A DNA stretch of 64,000 nucleotides from Microbacterium luteolum (GTDB lineage: Bacteria > Actinomycetota > Actinomycetes > Actinomycetales > Microbacteriaceae), in the NCBI RefSeq assembly GCF_039533965.1, contig NZ_BAAAUN010000001.1, positions 2,268,950 through 2,332,949 on the forward strand. The letters are read 5' to 3'. Numbering within the stretch: the stretch's first letter is position 1; each line of letters starts with the position of its first letter. The translations under genes and the position numbers were made by a program. Below are positions 24,679 through 34,728 of the stretch, piece by piece. Under the pieces are notes generated by a model. The model was not told the origin of the DNA. It did not search any database and was given only the letters and a program-made list of their open reading frames with translations.

Positions 24679-26448
24679 ATGACCCGAGCAGCCGCGCCCA
24701 CGCGCTTCGCCAACCCCCTGGACCTGGCATACGCGGTGCAGGATCAGTCATTCGGCCCGTTCCGGCGCCGGGTCAACCGGGAGGCTGCCGACCCATCGGT
24801 GGTCCTCTTCCGAGACCGCTTCTACCTGTTCGCATCGATGTCCGGTGGCTTCTGGCACTCGGAAGACCTCGCCGGGTGGGAATTCATGCCGACGCCCGAA
24901 CTTCCCGTCTACGACTACGCGCCGGACGTGCGAGTGATCGACGATCGCGTCGTGATGTGCGCGTCGCGCCGGAGCTCCCCCGCATCGTTCTATCACTCCG
25001 AGGATCCGCTCGGCGGGCGATGGACCGAGATCCCCGGTACTCGCGGGTTCTGGGATCCGCACCTCTTCCAGGACGACGACGGCCGTGTGTATCTCTACCA
25101 GGGATGCTCCTCTCGAACGCCGATCGACGCCGTCGAAGTCGATCGCTCGACATTCGCACCCCTCGAGGAGCCGATCCCCGTGATATCGAGCGACATCAGC
25201 ACCCGAGGCTGGGAGCGCCGAGGCGAGAGCTACGACGCGTCGACCATCCGCGACCATCCGCTTCTGAAGTGGCGACTCGGCACAGGCCCGTACATCGAGG
25301 GTCCATGGATGACGAAGCACGACGGCGTCTACTACCTTCAGTACTCGGCCCCGGGCACGCGGCTGAACACCTACGCAGACGGGTACTACGTGGGGAAGTC
25401 GCCGCTCGGGCCGTTCGAGTATGCGCCGAGTTCGCCGTTCTCTCTGAAGCCCGGTGGATTCATCACCGGCGCCGGCCACGGATCGACGTTTCAGGATCGA
25501 CACGGGAACTGGTGGCACGCGGCGAGCATGCGGATCTCGGTCAACGACATCTTCGAACGCCGGATCGGGATCTTTCCTGCCGGCTTCGACGCCGACGGCA
25601 CGCTCTTCTCCTGCCAGGAGTTCGCCGACTACCCCATTCGGATGCCGGACGGGCCGGCGGAGCCGCGATCTCTCGTCGGGAGCAGCATGCTGCTCTCGCA
25701 CGGCGCCGCCGTGACGGCGACCTCCTCCCTCGCCGGGCATGGGCCGGAGCTCATCACCAACGAGGACGTGCGCGACTGGTGGGTCGCAGGCAGCTCTCGG
25801 TCTGGAGAGAGGCTCGAACTGACTCTGCCGGAAGGATGTCTCGTCGACAGCATCCAAGTGAACCTCGCCGAGCATCGATGGGAGGAATCCAAGCCGCGAC
25901 CGCGTCGGAAGGACCAAGTGGTGCGCCTCTGGCAGCGGCGCTCATTGCATGCGGATCCGCTTTCCACGCCGTTCCTGCTGGAGGGCAGCACCGACGGACA
26001 GACCTGGACCGTGATAGCGGACACACGGCTCGACGACGCCAGCCGGTCGCACGCGTATTTCCCACTGGAGCAGCCGCAGGCGCTTCGATCGGTCCGCCTC
26101 ACCGGGTATGAGCAACCGTACGGATCACCGTTCGCCGTCAGCGCTCTTCGCGTGTTCGGCCGGGGCGCAGAACCCCTCCCCAGCCCGAGGATCGGGCAGC
26201 CGGAGAGGCTCGGCCCCACGGACGTCCGGGTCACGTGGAATCACGTCGGCGACACGCACGGCTACAACGTCCGCTGGGGTCTCGCGCCCGACAAGCTGTA
26301 CTCCTGCTGGCAGGTGCGGGACACCGCGAGCCTCGACGTCGGTGCGCTCACCGCCGGCGTCGCGTATTGGGTGGCGGTCGACTCGTTCAACACCGGCGGC
26401 GTCACCCGGGGGGAACCCGTGGCTGTCGAACCGTGGCCCCTCCGATGA
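24679..26448 (+). CDS. GH43-type glycoside hydrolase
   Basis: This 589-residue protein has a five-bladed propeller-type catalytic domain. The GH43-like triad is visible: D38 in AADPSVVLF, D126 in FWDPHLFQDDDG and E207 in IEGPWMTKHDG. C-terminal parts look like a discoidin-type carbohydrate domain (about 370-490) and a fibronectin III-like module (about 500-589). No signal peptide is seen, so hydrolysis is intracellular. GAGGAG at about 24667 gives a good ribosome-binding site. Being divergent from a sulfatase operon, it may cleave the desulfated or sulfated oligosaccharide. The sugar cannot be specified. Confidence 0.85.
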   Translation: MTRAAAPTRFANPLDLAYAVQDQSFGPFRRRVNREAADPSVVLFRDRFYLFASMSGGFWHSEDLAGWEFMPTPELPVYDYAPDVRVIDDRVVMCASRRSSPASFYHSEDPLGGRWTEIPGTRGFWDPHLFQDDDGRVYLYQGCSSRTPIDAVEVDRSTFAPLEEPIPVISSDISTRGWERRGESYDASTIRDHPLLKWRLGTGPYIEGPWMTKHDGVYYLQYSAPGTRLNTYADGYYVGKSPLGPFEYAPSSPFSLKPGGFITGAGHGSTFQDRHGNWWHAASMRISVNDIFERRIGIFPAGFDADGTLFSCQEFADYPIRMPDGPAEPRSLVGSSMLLSHGAAVTATSSLAGHGPELITNEDVRDWWVAGSSRSGERLELTLPEGCLVDSIQVNLAEHRWEESKPRPRRKDQVVRLWQRRSLHADPLSTPFLLEGSTDGQTWTVIADTRLDDASRSHAYFPLEQPQALRSVRLTGYEQPYGSPFAVSALRVFGRGAEPLPSPRIGQPERLGPTDVRVTWNHVGDTHGYNVRWGLAPDKLYSCWQVRDTASLDVGALTAGVAYWVAVDSFNTGGVTRGEPVAVEPWPLR

Positions 26449-26472
26449 CTCCCGGACAGTCCTGATCCCACC

Positions 26473-28293
26473 TCAGACTCGTCGCCGCCGCAGCAGGGCA
26501 GCTCCTCCGAGCATCCCGACGATCGCGAACGCGACGACAGCCCATGGCGTCGCGTCCCCGCCCGTGGCCGGCAGTCTCGTCGTGCCGGATCCGCCAGGCC
26601 CGCCGGCTCCCGAGCCGGTCCCCGGAGCGGCCGACGCCCGCACCTCGAACGAGACAGCGACCTGGCCGGAGGCCGCCCCGATCAGCACGACCTGCACGGG
26701 GCCCGCGGGCGTCGCCGACGGAAGGGCGAACGTGAAGGTGACAGCGCCCGAGGAATCAGCGACCTGCGTGTCGAATGGCTGGCCGGCGTCACCGAAGCGG
26801 GCCTGCACCGGCTCACCGGGAGCGAAGCCCGTGCCGACGACGGTCTGCGTCTCGTCCGTCGCCACGGACGACCGCTGTGCGACCGCCGTCAGCGGGGCGC
26901 GCGCCACGGTGACGGATGCCGCGGGCGACACGTTGCCCGTCTGATCCGTCGCGGTCGCCGCCAGCACGGCGCCGTTCAGCTGCGCGGGAGAGAGCGGCGC
27001 CTCGAACAGACCGTCGGCCCCAGCGGTCGCCGATCCGAGCACGGTGCCGTCTACCGCGGTGATCGTCACGACGGCACCCGGCTCGGCCGCTCCGGTGACG
27101 GTGAAGCCGTCCGAGGCGAGGCTGCTCGGCTGCGCGGGAGCGATGACGTCGGCGCGCGTGACGATCGAGAGGGTCGCGGTCGTGCGTGACGTCGCCAGCA
27201 CCTCGACCGAGATCCCGCCGCTGGGAGACGTGAACGTCTGGCCCGGGTTCCAGTAGAGGGCTCGCATTCCGTCGGCTCCCGCGGGTGAAGCGAGGACGCC
27301 CGTGCCGTTCGAGGGCTGTTCGACGAGCACCCGCACGCCGTAGCCGCGACGGTAGGTGGTGCCGTCCCAGTCCACGCTGGATCGGGCGTTCCAGTTCCCG
27401 ACGCTGTAGCGGTCCTCGGTCGCGTACTCGATCCAGAACTTCTCGCCGGTGATCGGGTCGGTGATCTGCGCCGCCCGCATCCCCGTGAGCAGATCGCGCG
27501 ACTGCAGCGTCACCTCACCGGAGAAGTCACCCGTGACATCGGTGTAGTCCGCCGCCGTCAGGAAGCCGAGTTGGATGGCGCGCGGCACGGGCAGCGATCC
27601 CTGCGCGCGCGGGACGGCCGCTCCCATCATCGACACGGAGTCGCTGTATTCGTACCAGACGCACGAGCCGCCGTCGGCGACCAGCGGGCCGTAGACGCTG
27701 CCGTCGGCGCACACGTACGCACCCGCGTGACCGAGGGAGAGATTGTGGCCGAGCTCGTGCGCGATCGGTGCATCCTGCCGGGGGTTGCCGCCGCCCTGCT
27801 CCACGTCGAGCCAGGTGCTCGAGTCGATGGATCCGGTCTGCACTCCCACGCCTCCGAAGCTGCACCCGGCGACGATGAAGTAGAACAGGTGCGAGCGCGG
27901 CGATCCGACGTACCCGAGATCCTCCTTCACGGCCGCGATGCGCTCGCCGCGGTTGCTCCGTGGCGAGCATCGCGCCTGATCGGTGATGCCGTCGTCATCG
28001 GTGTCCGCCCATTGAATCGACTCGAGCCGCAGGTCGACGACCCCGCCGCTCATGTCCAGCCAGTACTGGCGCAGCTCCGCGATCTGGGTCTCCGCGAGAG
28101 CCATCAGCTCGTCCGGGCTGCTGGTGATCGGCGTCGAGTCGCCCAGGGCGAGCACGACCGTGATCGGATGATCGGTGGGAGAGCCCGGCTCGGCAGCCTC
28201 GGCCGCGGGTGCCGACCACCCCAGTCCGGGGAGCAGCATCGTCGCGAACGCGGCTATCGCCACGGCGACGGCGAGGGGGCGGTGGTTTCTCAT
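26473..28293 (-). CDS. Sortase-anchored metzincin-like metalloprotease
   Basis: This 606-residue secreted protease has an N-terminal signal (about 1-34), and HELGHNLSLGH at 179-189 gives the HExxHxxGxxH zinc site. A Met-turn candidate, SVSMMGA, follows. After the catalytic domain come Ig-like modules (about 390-560), then LPATG at 574-578, a membrane helix and RRRRV, so the protein is anchored to the wall by sortase. The start overlaps the stop of the upstream adhesin gene as ATGA, so the two are co-expressed. The target could be the adhesin itself or a host or matrix protein. It converges on the GH43 gene. Confidence 0.9.
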   Translation of the reverse strand: MRNHRPLAVAVAIAAFATMLLPGLGWSAPAAEAAEPGSPTDHPITVVLALGDSTPITSSPDELMALAETQIAELRQYWLDMSGGVVDLRLESIQWADTDDDGITDQARCSPRSNRGERIAAVKEDLGYVGSPRSHLFYFIVAGCSFGGVGVQTGSIDSSTWLDVEQGGGNPRQDAPIAHELGHNLSLGHAGAYVCADGSVYGPLVADGGSCVWYEYSDSVSMMGAAVPRAQGSLPVPRAIQLGFLTAADYTDVTGDFSGEVTLQSRDLLTGMRAAQITDPITGEKFWIEYATEDRYSVGNWNARSSVDWDGTTYRRGYGVRVLVEQPSNGTGVLASPAGADGMRALYWNPGQTFTSPSGGISVEVLATSRTTATLSIVTRADVIAPAQPSSLASDGFTVTGAAEPGAVVTITAVDGTVLGSATAGADGLFEAPLSPAQLNGAVLAATATDQTGNVSPAASVTVARAPLTAVAQRSSVATDETQTVVGTGFAPGEPVQARFGDAGQPFDTQVADSSGAVTFTFALPSATPAGPVQVVLIGAASGQVAVSFEVRASAAPGTGSGAGGPGGSGTTRLPATGGDATPWAVVAFAIVGMLGGAALLRRRRV

Positions 28294-31200
28294 GAATCTT
28301 CCTTCGTGTTGCGTCGGCGAGCGATCCCGACGGCTCCGAGGCCGAGCAGGAGAACCGCGAGCGCGGCGGCACCGATCGGGAGGACGCCACCGGTCTGCGG
28401 CAGCCCCCACACAGGCGGAGTGGTCGGTGGCGGCGTGGTGGGCGGCGGCGCGGGGTCTCCCGTCACGATGAGCGTCAGCGTGCTCGTCACGGTCACCCTT
28501 GCCGAGTCGGTCGCACGGTAAGCGATCGGCGTCGTCTGACCGGTGAACGCCGGATCCGGGGTGAACGTGATCGAGCCGTCGCCCTCGACCCGGTGGACTC
28601 CCTCACCGGGAACAGTCAGGGTCTTCCCCTCGGCGGACACGGTCGCCCCCGAGGGCTGACCCGCCGTCGGGAACACGACGCTCGACGGGACCCACTCGGC
28701 CCCCGGCGACGGGCGATCGTTGTCGAGGACGGGCACGGTCACCGGCCGACCCGCCGCAGTGCGTCCCACATCCGGAGTCGACGTCGCTGCCGGCCCGTCG
28801 CCGACCACGACGGTGATCTGCGCGGTGTCCGTGAGCCCGTCGGCATCGCTCGCCTGATACGTCACCGGCGTCGTCGTAGACCCGGAGAACCGCGGGTCAG
28901 GGGTGAAGGCGACCGATCCGTCCACGCCCACGATGTAGACGCCCTCTCGGGGGACGGTCAGCGTCTTCCCGTCGGCCGAGACCGTCGCACCCGACGGCTG
29001 CCCGGCGGCAGGGAAAACGACGCCGGCGGCGTCGAGCGCGGTCGAAGGGTCGGCAGTGTCGTTGCGGAGCACCGGGATCTCGACAGTCATGCCCGCGGGG
29101 GTGCGCGCGATGTCATCCTCGGCGACGACCGGAGCGCCGACGGTGATGTCGATCGTCGAGCTCACGGTGGTCCCGAGATCGGTCGAGGCGGTGTACTCGA
29201 CCGGCGGCACCGCCCCGCGGAACCCTGCCGCCGGCGTGAACCGCACCTGCCCGCCGACGACCTCGAACGTGCCATCGGGGAGGACCAGCGCGGTCACCGG
29301 ACCTGCCGGCCCGACCAGGTGCAGCGTGCCCGGGTCGAACGTCGCGTTGTCGGGACCGGGGTCGTCATCTCCCAGCACGTCGACGATGATCGGCTTCTCG
29401 AACGGCGTGAACTCCGCATCCGGGGACGCGACCGGGAGGTCCGCCGGCGTCACCGTCACGACGACATCGGCGGTGGTGCGGATCGGCGTCGGCGCCGCGT
29501 CCGCCACGCTGTAGGTGATCGCCGGAGTCGCTCCGACGTAGGTCGGCAGCGGTGTGAAGCGGATCTTCCCGTCGACGACCTGGAACGTGCCCTCCGCCGT
29601 GGTCAGCCGCGGCACCACGGATCCGTCGGGAGCGACGATCGCCAGCGAGTCCAGGTTGAGGGGATACGTTCCCTTCTCGTCGTCGGCCAGCACGTCGATG
29701 GTCACCGGCACGCCCTGCCGGGTCTCCGCGGCATCGTCGACGGCCGCGGGCGGAATGATCCGGGCGACCTCGACGACGGCGGTGTCGCTGTCCCGGATCG
29801 GTCCGCCCACGATCGCCTGCCCCGTGACCGAGGCGGTGTTCGAGATCGGCGCACCGGCCACGGCATCGGCCTGGGTGACCACGACCACCCGGTCGGACGT
29901 GCACAGCGTGCTGTCGCCGGGAAGGAGCGCCGAGCTCGCGCACACCACAGCACCCAGCGTCGGATCAGATACCGCCACATCCGTCAGGCTCGTGTTCCCG
30001 GCGTTGGTGACGGTGAACGTGTAGCGGATGCTGTCACCCGTCTCTGCGGCATCCTGATTCTCGGCCGGGGTCACCGTCGCCACCTTGTCGAGGGCGATCG
30101 CCGGCTCCGGCACTCCCCGCACCTCGGCCGTGTCGGGCGCCGAGACCACGGGAGTGCCGCTGCGGGGCGATGTCCCGATCGCGGTCGCGGTGTTCGTCAC
30201 CACGCCCGCATCGACATCGCCCTGCGTCACGAGATGCGGAGACAGGGATTCGCAGGCCGTCGTCTCGCGCGGCGCCAGGTCGTCGATGTCGCACTCCACG
30301 TCTCCGATGAAGTCGTCCGCGACACCGACGTCGTCGACGGAGATGTTGCCGGTGTTCGTCACGTCGAAGCGGTACGCGATGGTCTCGCCGACATCCATCA
30401 CTCCGTCGCCGTCGGCGTCGTCCAGCACCGCGGTCTTCTCGATCGCGAGCGCGGGGGTGGGAGCGACGACCGGGACCAGCGCAGTGTCGGAATCGCTGAC
30501 GACCTGCCCGTCGACCACGGATGCACCCGTGACCTCGGCCGTGTTGCTCAGACCCGCCCCGGTGTCCACATCGGCCTGGGTCACGGTGCGCACGAGCGCG
30601 GCCGTGCAGTTCGTGCTCTCGCCGGCGCGGAGAGTCGTGAGCGCGCACGTGACCGCGCCCACATCCGGGTCGTCGACCACGATGGCGCCGAGGGGGACGT
30701 TGCCGGTGTTCGTGACGACGAACGTGTACGTGATCGCATCGCCGGCGGCCGCCCCGCCCTGGCGCTCCGCGGGATCGACCGTCGCGGTCTTGGCGATGTC
30801 GATCGAGGGCTGCGCGATCGTCGGCGTCTGCGTCGACGACGCGTTCGAGACCACCGTCGCCCCGCTGCGAGGGTTGATCGCCGTCGCGGTGGCCGTGTTG
30901 CGCACGGCGCCCGCGAAGACGTCGTCGTCGGTGATGGCGTACGGACCGTCGGCCACGCACTGCGTGGTCACGCCCCGGGAGAGTTCGGCGACGGGACAGG
31001 AGACGGGGCCGGCGAGCGGATCCGCGATCGCGAGATCCCGGGCCGTCGCCTCGCCGGTGTTCCTGACGACGAAGGACCATCGGATCGTCTCGCCGACGTC
31101 GAGAGCGCCGTCGCCGTCGTCGTCGGAGAAGCCGGCGACCTTGCGGAGCTCCAGCTGGGGCGCAGCGTCGGCGATCGGGGTCGACGTGCCGTCGGCGGCG

Positions 31201-33131
31201 CTCACCCTCGCGCCGTTCGACGCGGTGGCGGTGGCGGTCGCGGTGTTCGTGAGCGGCGCCCCGGCATCGAGATCCGCCTGCGACACGGAACGCGGTGGCG
31301 CGGAGCACGTGGTGCTCTGCGCGGGCGCGAGGGTCGACACCGCACAGGTCACGGCGCCGAGGGCGGGGTCGGCAACGGCGACGGCGCTGAGAACCACGTC
31401 GCCGGTGTTCGTGACGGTGAATCCGTAGGTGATGCTGTCGCCGGGGTCCGCGGCACCATCGCGGTCGGCGTCGTCGAGCATCGCCGCCTTGTCGATCGCG
31501 ATCGCCGGGCTGAGCACCGGAGTGACGCCGGCCGGGGTGCTCGGCTCCGTGAAGGGCAGACTCGTCTCGCCGCCGGTGCCGCTGAGGACCGCGGTGTTGA
31601 CGATGGGCGCACCGCTCTGGGTGTCGCTGATCCGCGTCCGGAACGTCACCTCCTGCACCGGGCTGTTCGGCCGCGGCGGAAGCACGCCGCCGGTCGTCGC
31701 CGTGGCTCCCACTCCGAGCCGGACGCTGACCTCGCGGGTCGCCGCGTCGTACTCCGCCTGGTCGTCGCCTGCCGCATCGGTCTTCGCGCCCGGGTTGGCC
31801 CCCTGCGTGATGCTCAGGCTGCCCGGGACGTACACGACGCCCGTCGGAAGCCGATCACGGAGGATGCTGAGGGTGCTGGCTTCGGACCCGGTCGACTGCA
31901 CCGCGAGCCGATACGTCAGGAAGTCGCCGGGTCGGACGGCGCCGCCATTCTCATCCGTGACGGTCTTGTCGGCCGTGACGGATGCGAGGTAGTTGTCGAC
32001 CGCGATGCCGATGACCGCCGGGAACTCGAACTCGTTCGAGCCGCGGGTATCGAACACGGCGACGGCCGAGGTCTGACTGTTGCCGATGGCATTGCGCGTC
32101 GATGTCACCTTGGCGTCGACGGAGAAGTTGTTCGCGTAGGCCGGATTGCTCGGCGGGTGCACGCCCAGGTCGCGGATGCTCGCATTGGCGTAGTCGTTCG
32201 CGATAGGACCGGGGTTGGCGATCTTCGTCTGGGAGGCGAGCGTGTTCCCGACCGAGACCGAGTCGGTGAACCCGGCGTCCGCGTCATAGATCACGGTGGC
32301 GATGTCGGCCCGCACGTTCCCGACGGGCGGAGTGCGGAATCCGCCGAACGTGATCGCCGTCGTCCCTCCCGTCTGCTGCGCGACGAGGCCGTCGTTGATC
32401 ACGACCTGGCGGTTGACGTCGCCGGGGACGGAATACACGACCATCATCGACCAGCCCGCCACACCGTAGATGTCCATGCCGCGCGCGCTGGGCGATGCCG
32501 TGTAGGTGCCGGATCCCTGCGCCTGAACGAGAGCCGTCACGTCGGCGAAGTGGCTGAACAGGGCGGCGTTGCCGCCGAGCGGCGCCGAATCCGTCGTCGT
32601 CGCGGGGAATGCCTCGTACGCGATGCCCGCGGAGCCCGGCCCATCGATCGAGATGCGGGGAATCGCCGAGGGGTATGACGTCCAGTACGCGCCCGCCCAG
32701 GCGACCTGGGCACCGGCCGGGAGCTGGAGGTCCGATGATGACGAGAGGTTGGTGCCGACGTTCACCCCGTCGACGTCGACATCGATCGTGTTCCGTGAGC
32801 CGCCCGCGGGGCTGTTCGAGTTGAACGTGAGGTCCCCGGTGGTGACTCCGTAGTTCCGTGCGCTCGCACACGAGCTCGTCGCCCAGCCCACCGTCGTGCT
32901 GCAGGTCGACCAGGCGTTGCCGAGCACGCGGATCGTTCCGCCCTCGAGGTTGTCGCTGTAGCGCACGCTCATTCCCCGCACCGCCGCTTCGGCCGGCGCC
33001 GGCGCATCGAAGACGATCAGACCGCCGACGACGACCGCTGCCGCCAGGATGAGCGCTGCAATGCGCCGGAACGTGTTCCGATGCTGCGCGCGCCCGACGA
33101 TGCGCTCTCGACCCGACATCCGAAGACGCAT
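28290..33131 (-). CDS. Large LPxTG surface adhesin with DUF11 and CshA repeats
   Basis: This surface protein of about 1613 residues has an N-terminal signal (RRIAALILAAAVVVGG), a non-repetitive N-terminal domain of about 350 residues, a DUF11-like region, five DUF11/DUF7507-type repeats (each beginning K.A or RKVA with a DxDGDG-like loop and VTNTGN), and four CshA-type fibril repeats (FTPDP, GATVSADGKTL). It ends LPQTGG at about 1577, a membrane helix and a basic tail. The signature is that of a wall-anchored fibrillar adhesin. GAGGGGG precedes the ATG; ATG 33131 has better spacing than 33137. Confidence 0.9.
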   Translation of the reverse strand: MRLRMSGRERIVGRAQHRNTFRRIAALILAAAVVVGGLIVFDAPAPAEAAVRGMSVRYSDNLEGGTIRVLGNAWSTCSTTVGWATSSCASARNYGVTTGDLTFNSNSPAGGSRNTIDVDVDGVNVGTNLSSSSDLQLPAGAQVAWAGAYWTSYPSAIPRISIDGPGSAGIAYEAFPATTTDSAPLGGNAALFSHFADVTALVQAQGSGTYTASPSARGMDIYGVAGWSMMVVYSVPGDVNRQVVINDGLVAQQTGGTTAITFGGFRTPPVGNVRADIATVIYDADAGFTDSVSVGNTLASQTKIANPGPIANDYANASIRDLGVHPPSNPAYANNFSVDAKVTSTRNAIGNSQTSAVAVFDTRGSNEFEFPAVIGIAVDNYLASVTADKTVTDENGGAVRPGDFLTYRLAVQSTGSEASTLSILRDRLPTGVVYVPGSLSITQGANPGAKTDAAGDDQAEYDAATREVSVRLGVGATATTGGVLPPRPNSPVQEVTFRTRISDTQSGAPIVNTAVLSGTGGETSLPFTEPSTPAGVTPVLSPAIAIDKAAMLDDADRDGAADPGDSITYGFTVTNTGDVVLSAVAVADPALGAVTCAVSTLAPAQSTTCSAPPRSVSQADLDAGAPLTNTATATATASNGARVSAADGTSTPIADAAPQLELRKVAGFSDDDGDGALDVGETIRWSFVVRNTGEATARDLAIADPLAGPVSCPVAELSRGVTTQCVADGPYAITDDDVFAGAVRNTATATAINPRSGATVVSNASSTQTPTIAQPSIDIAKTATVDPAERQGGAAAGDAITYTFVVTNTGNVPLGAIVVDDPDVGAVTCALTTLRAGESTNCTAALVRTVTQADVDTGAGLSNTAEVTGASVVDGQVVSDSDTALVPVVAPTPALAIEKTAVLDDADGDGVMDVGETIAYRFDVTNTGNISVDDVGVADDFIGDVECDIDDLAPRETTACESLSPHLVTQGDVDAGVVTNTATAIGTSPRSGTPVVSAPDTAEVRGVPEPAIALDKVATVTPAENQDAAETGDSIRYTFTVTNAGNTSLTDVAVSDPTLGAVVCASSALLPGDSTLCTSDRVVVVTQADAVAGAPISNTASVTGQAIVGGPIRDSDTAVVEVARIIPPAAVDDAAETRQGVPVTIDVLADDEKGTYPLNLDSLAIVAPDGSVVPRLTTAEGTFQVVDGKIRFTPLPTYVGATPAITYSVADAAPTPIRTTADVVVTVTPADLPVASPDAEFTPFEKPIIVDVLGDDDPGPDNATFDPGTLHLVGPAGPVTALVLPDGTFEVVGGQVRFTPAAGFRGAVPPVEYTASTDLGTTVSSTIDITVGAPVVAEDDIARTPAGMTVEIPVLRNDTADPSTALDAAGVVFPAAGQPSGATVSADGKTLTVPREGVYIVGVDGSVAFTPDPRFSGSTTTPVTYQASDADGLTDTAQITVVVGDGPAATSTPDVGRTAAGRPVTVPVLDNDRPSPGAEWVPSSVVFPTAGQPSGATVSAEGKTLTVPGEGVHRVEGDGSITFTPDPAFTGQTTPIAYRATDSARVTVTSTLTLIVTGDPAPPPTTPPPTTPPVWGLPQTGGVLPIGAAALAVLLLGLGAVGIARRRNTKEDS

Positions 33132-33289
33132 CGACATCCCCCTCTGATGGCACCAGAGACGATCGACTCTCAGCGGATCAGCACTTTGACGCGTGACATC
33201 CTTAGGCTCTCCCGTCGCTTTCCGGCGCACAAGAAAAATGATTTATGTACCATCTGCGCCGCGTGTTGCCCACCGCGGGCCGAGAACGA

Positions 33290-33325
33290 CGAAGTGCCCG
33301 CCGCCTCTCGGCGACGGGCACTTCG
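33290..33325. terminator. Terminator downstream of hisD-like gene
   Basis: CGAAGTGCCCGCCGCC pairs with GGCGACGGGCACTTCG around a four-base loop. It lies just after the minus-strand hisD-like stop codon. The remaining bases to 33131 hold the adhesin promoter region and no gene. Confidence 0.75.
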
Positions 33326-33335
33326 GAACGCGGGC

Positions 33336-34652
33336 TCACTCGTAGGTGGCGAGCCTCATGGTCGCGGTCGCGCTGTGCGCGGCCATGCCCTCGGAGTCGG
33401 AGATGACCTGCACGGCGTTCGCCAGCTCGGGCGTCGCCTCGCGCGCGATGCGCTGGTAGGTCAGGGGCTTGAGGAAGCGCGAGACCGACAGACCGGCGCT
33501 GTGCTTGGCACCGCCGGCGGTCGGCAGCACATGGTTCGTGCCCGCCATGCCCTTGTCGGAGTAGGCGACCGTGCTCCACGGACCGATGAACAGCGAGCCG
33601 TAGTTGCGGAGGTTCTCGTGGTACCAGTCGTCGTCGGCCGTGATGAGTTCGAGGTGCTCCGGCGCGAGGTCGTCCATGAGGGCGGCGGCGGTCTCACGGT
33701 CCTTCGCGACGGTGACGACGCCATAGTCGCGCCACGCCGGACCGCAGATCTCCGCGGTGGCCAGCGTCTCGAGTTGACGCTCCACGGCGGCGATCACTGC
33801 GCGGCCATGCTCTTCGGATGTCGTGACGAGGGCGGCCGGGGAGTTCGGGCCGTGCTCGGCCTGACCCAGCAGGTCGGCGGCGACGATCTCGGGGTCGGCG
33901 GTCTCGTCGGAGATCACGGCGACCTCGCTGGGGCCGGCGAGCAGGTCGATCGCGACGGTGCCGAAGAGCTGACGCTTCGCCTCCGCGACGAACGCGTTGC
34001 CGGCACCCACGAGCATGTCGACGGGCAGTTCGCCGAGCAGGCCGTACGCCATGGCGGCGAGCGCCTGCACGCCGCCGATCACGAACACGCGGTCGACACC
34101 CGAGAGGTGCGCGGCGTAGACGACGGCGTCGTTCGCGTTGCCGTCGGGCTGCGGGGGCGTGCACGCGATCACGGTGGGAACTCCGGCGGCCTTCGCGACG
34201 CCGACCGTCATGAACGCGCTCGCGGTGAGCGGGAAGCGCCCGGCGGGCAGGTAGGCGCCGACGCGGGACACCGGGATGTACTTCGCGCCGGTCACGATGC
34301 CGGGGACCAGCTCGGTCTCGAAGTCGCTCAGGTGCGCGCGCGACTCCTTCGCGAACGCCTGGGTGCGCGCCGCGCCGAGTTCGATGGCGGCGCGGAGGTC
34401 GGGAGCGAGGCGGTCACCGCTCGTCGCGATCTGCTCGGCGGTGAGCTCGATGTCGGTGCCCTGGTAGTTGTCGAGCTTGCGCGCGTAGTCGAGCACAGCG
34501 TCGAGACCGCGCTCGCGGATGTCGGCGAGCATGTTCGTCACGGTCTCGATCACGGCGGGATCGCGCTGAGCGGCCGGTGCGTCGATGAGCGGGGTCTTGA
34601 GGTGGTGGAACGCGCCGTCGAGGCGGGCGAGCACGGGTGAGGAGTAACGCAT
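33336..34652 (-). CDS. HisD-type dehydrogenase, catabolic paralogue 1
   Basis: This 438-residue enzyme belongs to the histidinol dehydrogenase family, zinc- and NAD-dependent alcohol oxidases. It keeps the AGPSE and AEHGPNSPA motifs and the catalytic pair EH in APEHLEL. No other his genes are near. It is divergent from a LysR regulator and followed by a terminator. The context fits a catabolic alcohol dehydrogenase of the HpsN (sulfopropanediol dehydrogenase) kind, not histidine synthesis. The exact alcohol is unknown; a true hisD cannot be ruled out by sequence alone. Confidence 0.85.
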   Translation of the reverse strand: MRYSSPVLARLDGAFHHLKTPLIDAPAAQRDPAVIETVTNMLADIRERGLDAVLDYARKLDNYQGTDIELTAEQIATSGDRLAPDLRAAIELGAARTQAFAKESRAHLSDFETELVPGIVTGAKYIPVSRVGAYLPAGRFPLTASAFMTVGVAKAAGVPTVIACTPPQPDGNANDAVVYAAHLSGVDRVFVIGGVQALAAMAYGLLGELPVDMLVGAGNAFVAEAKRQLFGTVAIDLLAGPSEVAVISDETADPEIVAADLLGQAEHGPNSPAALVTTSEEHGRAVIAAVERQLETLATAEICGPAWRDYGVVTVAKDRETAAALMDDLAPEHLELITADDDWYHENLRNYGSLFIGPWSTVAYSDKGMAGTNHVLPTAGGAKHSAGLSVSRFLKPLTYQRIAREATPELANAVQVISDSEGMAAHSATATMRLATYE

Positions 34653-34676
34653 GGTGGAAGGCTAGATCGATCCCAT

Positions 34677-34696
34677 CCATCCGACAAGCCTGATGG
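34677..34696. promoter_or_regulatory. Candidate LysR operator
   Basis: CCATC at 34677-34681 and GATGG at 34692-34696 form an inverted repeat with a ten-base spacer in the divergent hisD-like/lysR interval. The layout resembles LysR-type T-N11-A sites. Confidence 0.45.
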
Positions 34697-34728
34697 TCCG
34701 AGGTATTGCATCGGGTTTACCATTGGGT

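Noticed and set aside
28593..32678. Open frame of 1361 codons on the plus strand
   Set aside because: It lies fully antisense to the DUF11/CshA adhesin. Its translation is Arg/His/Gly-rich without domains, as expected for an antisense frame in high-GC DNA.
33336..34652. Histidine biosynthesis hisD
   Set aside because: No other his genes nearby, a divergent LysR gene and a second paralogue 6 kb away favour a catabolic role.
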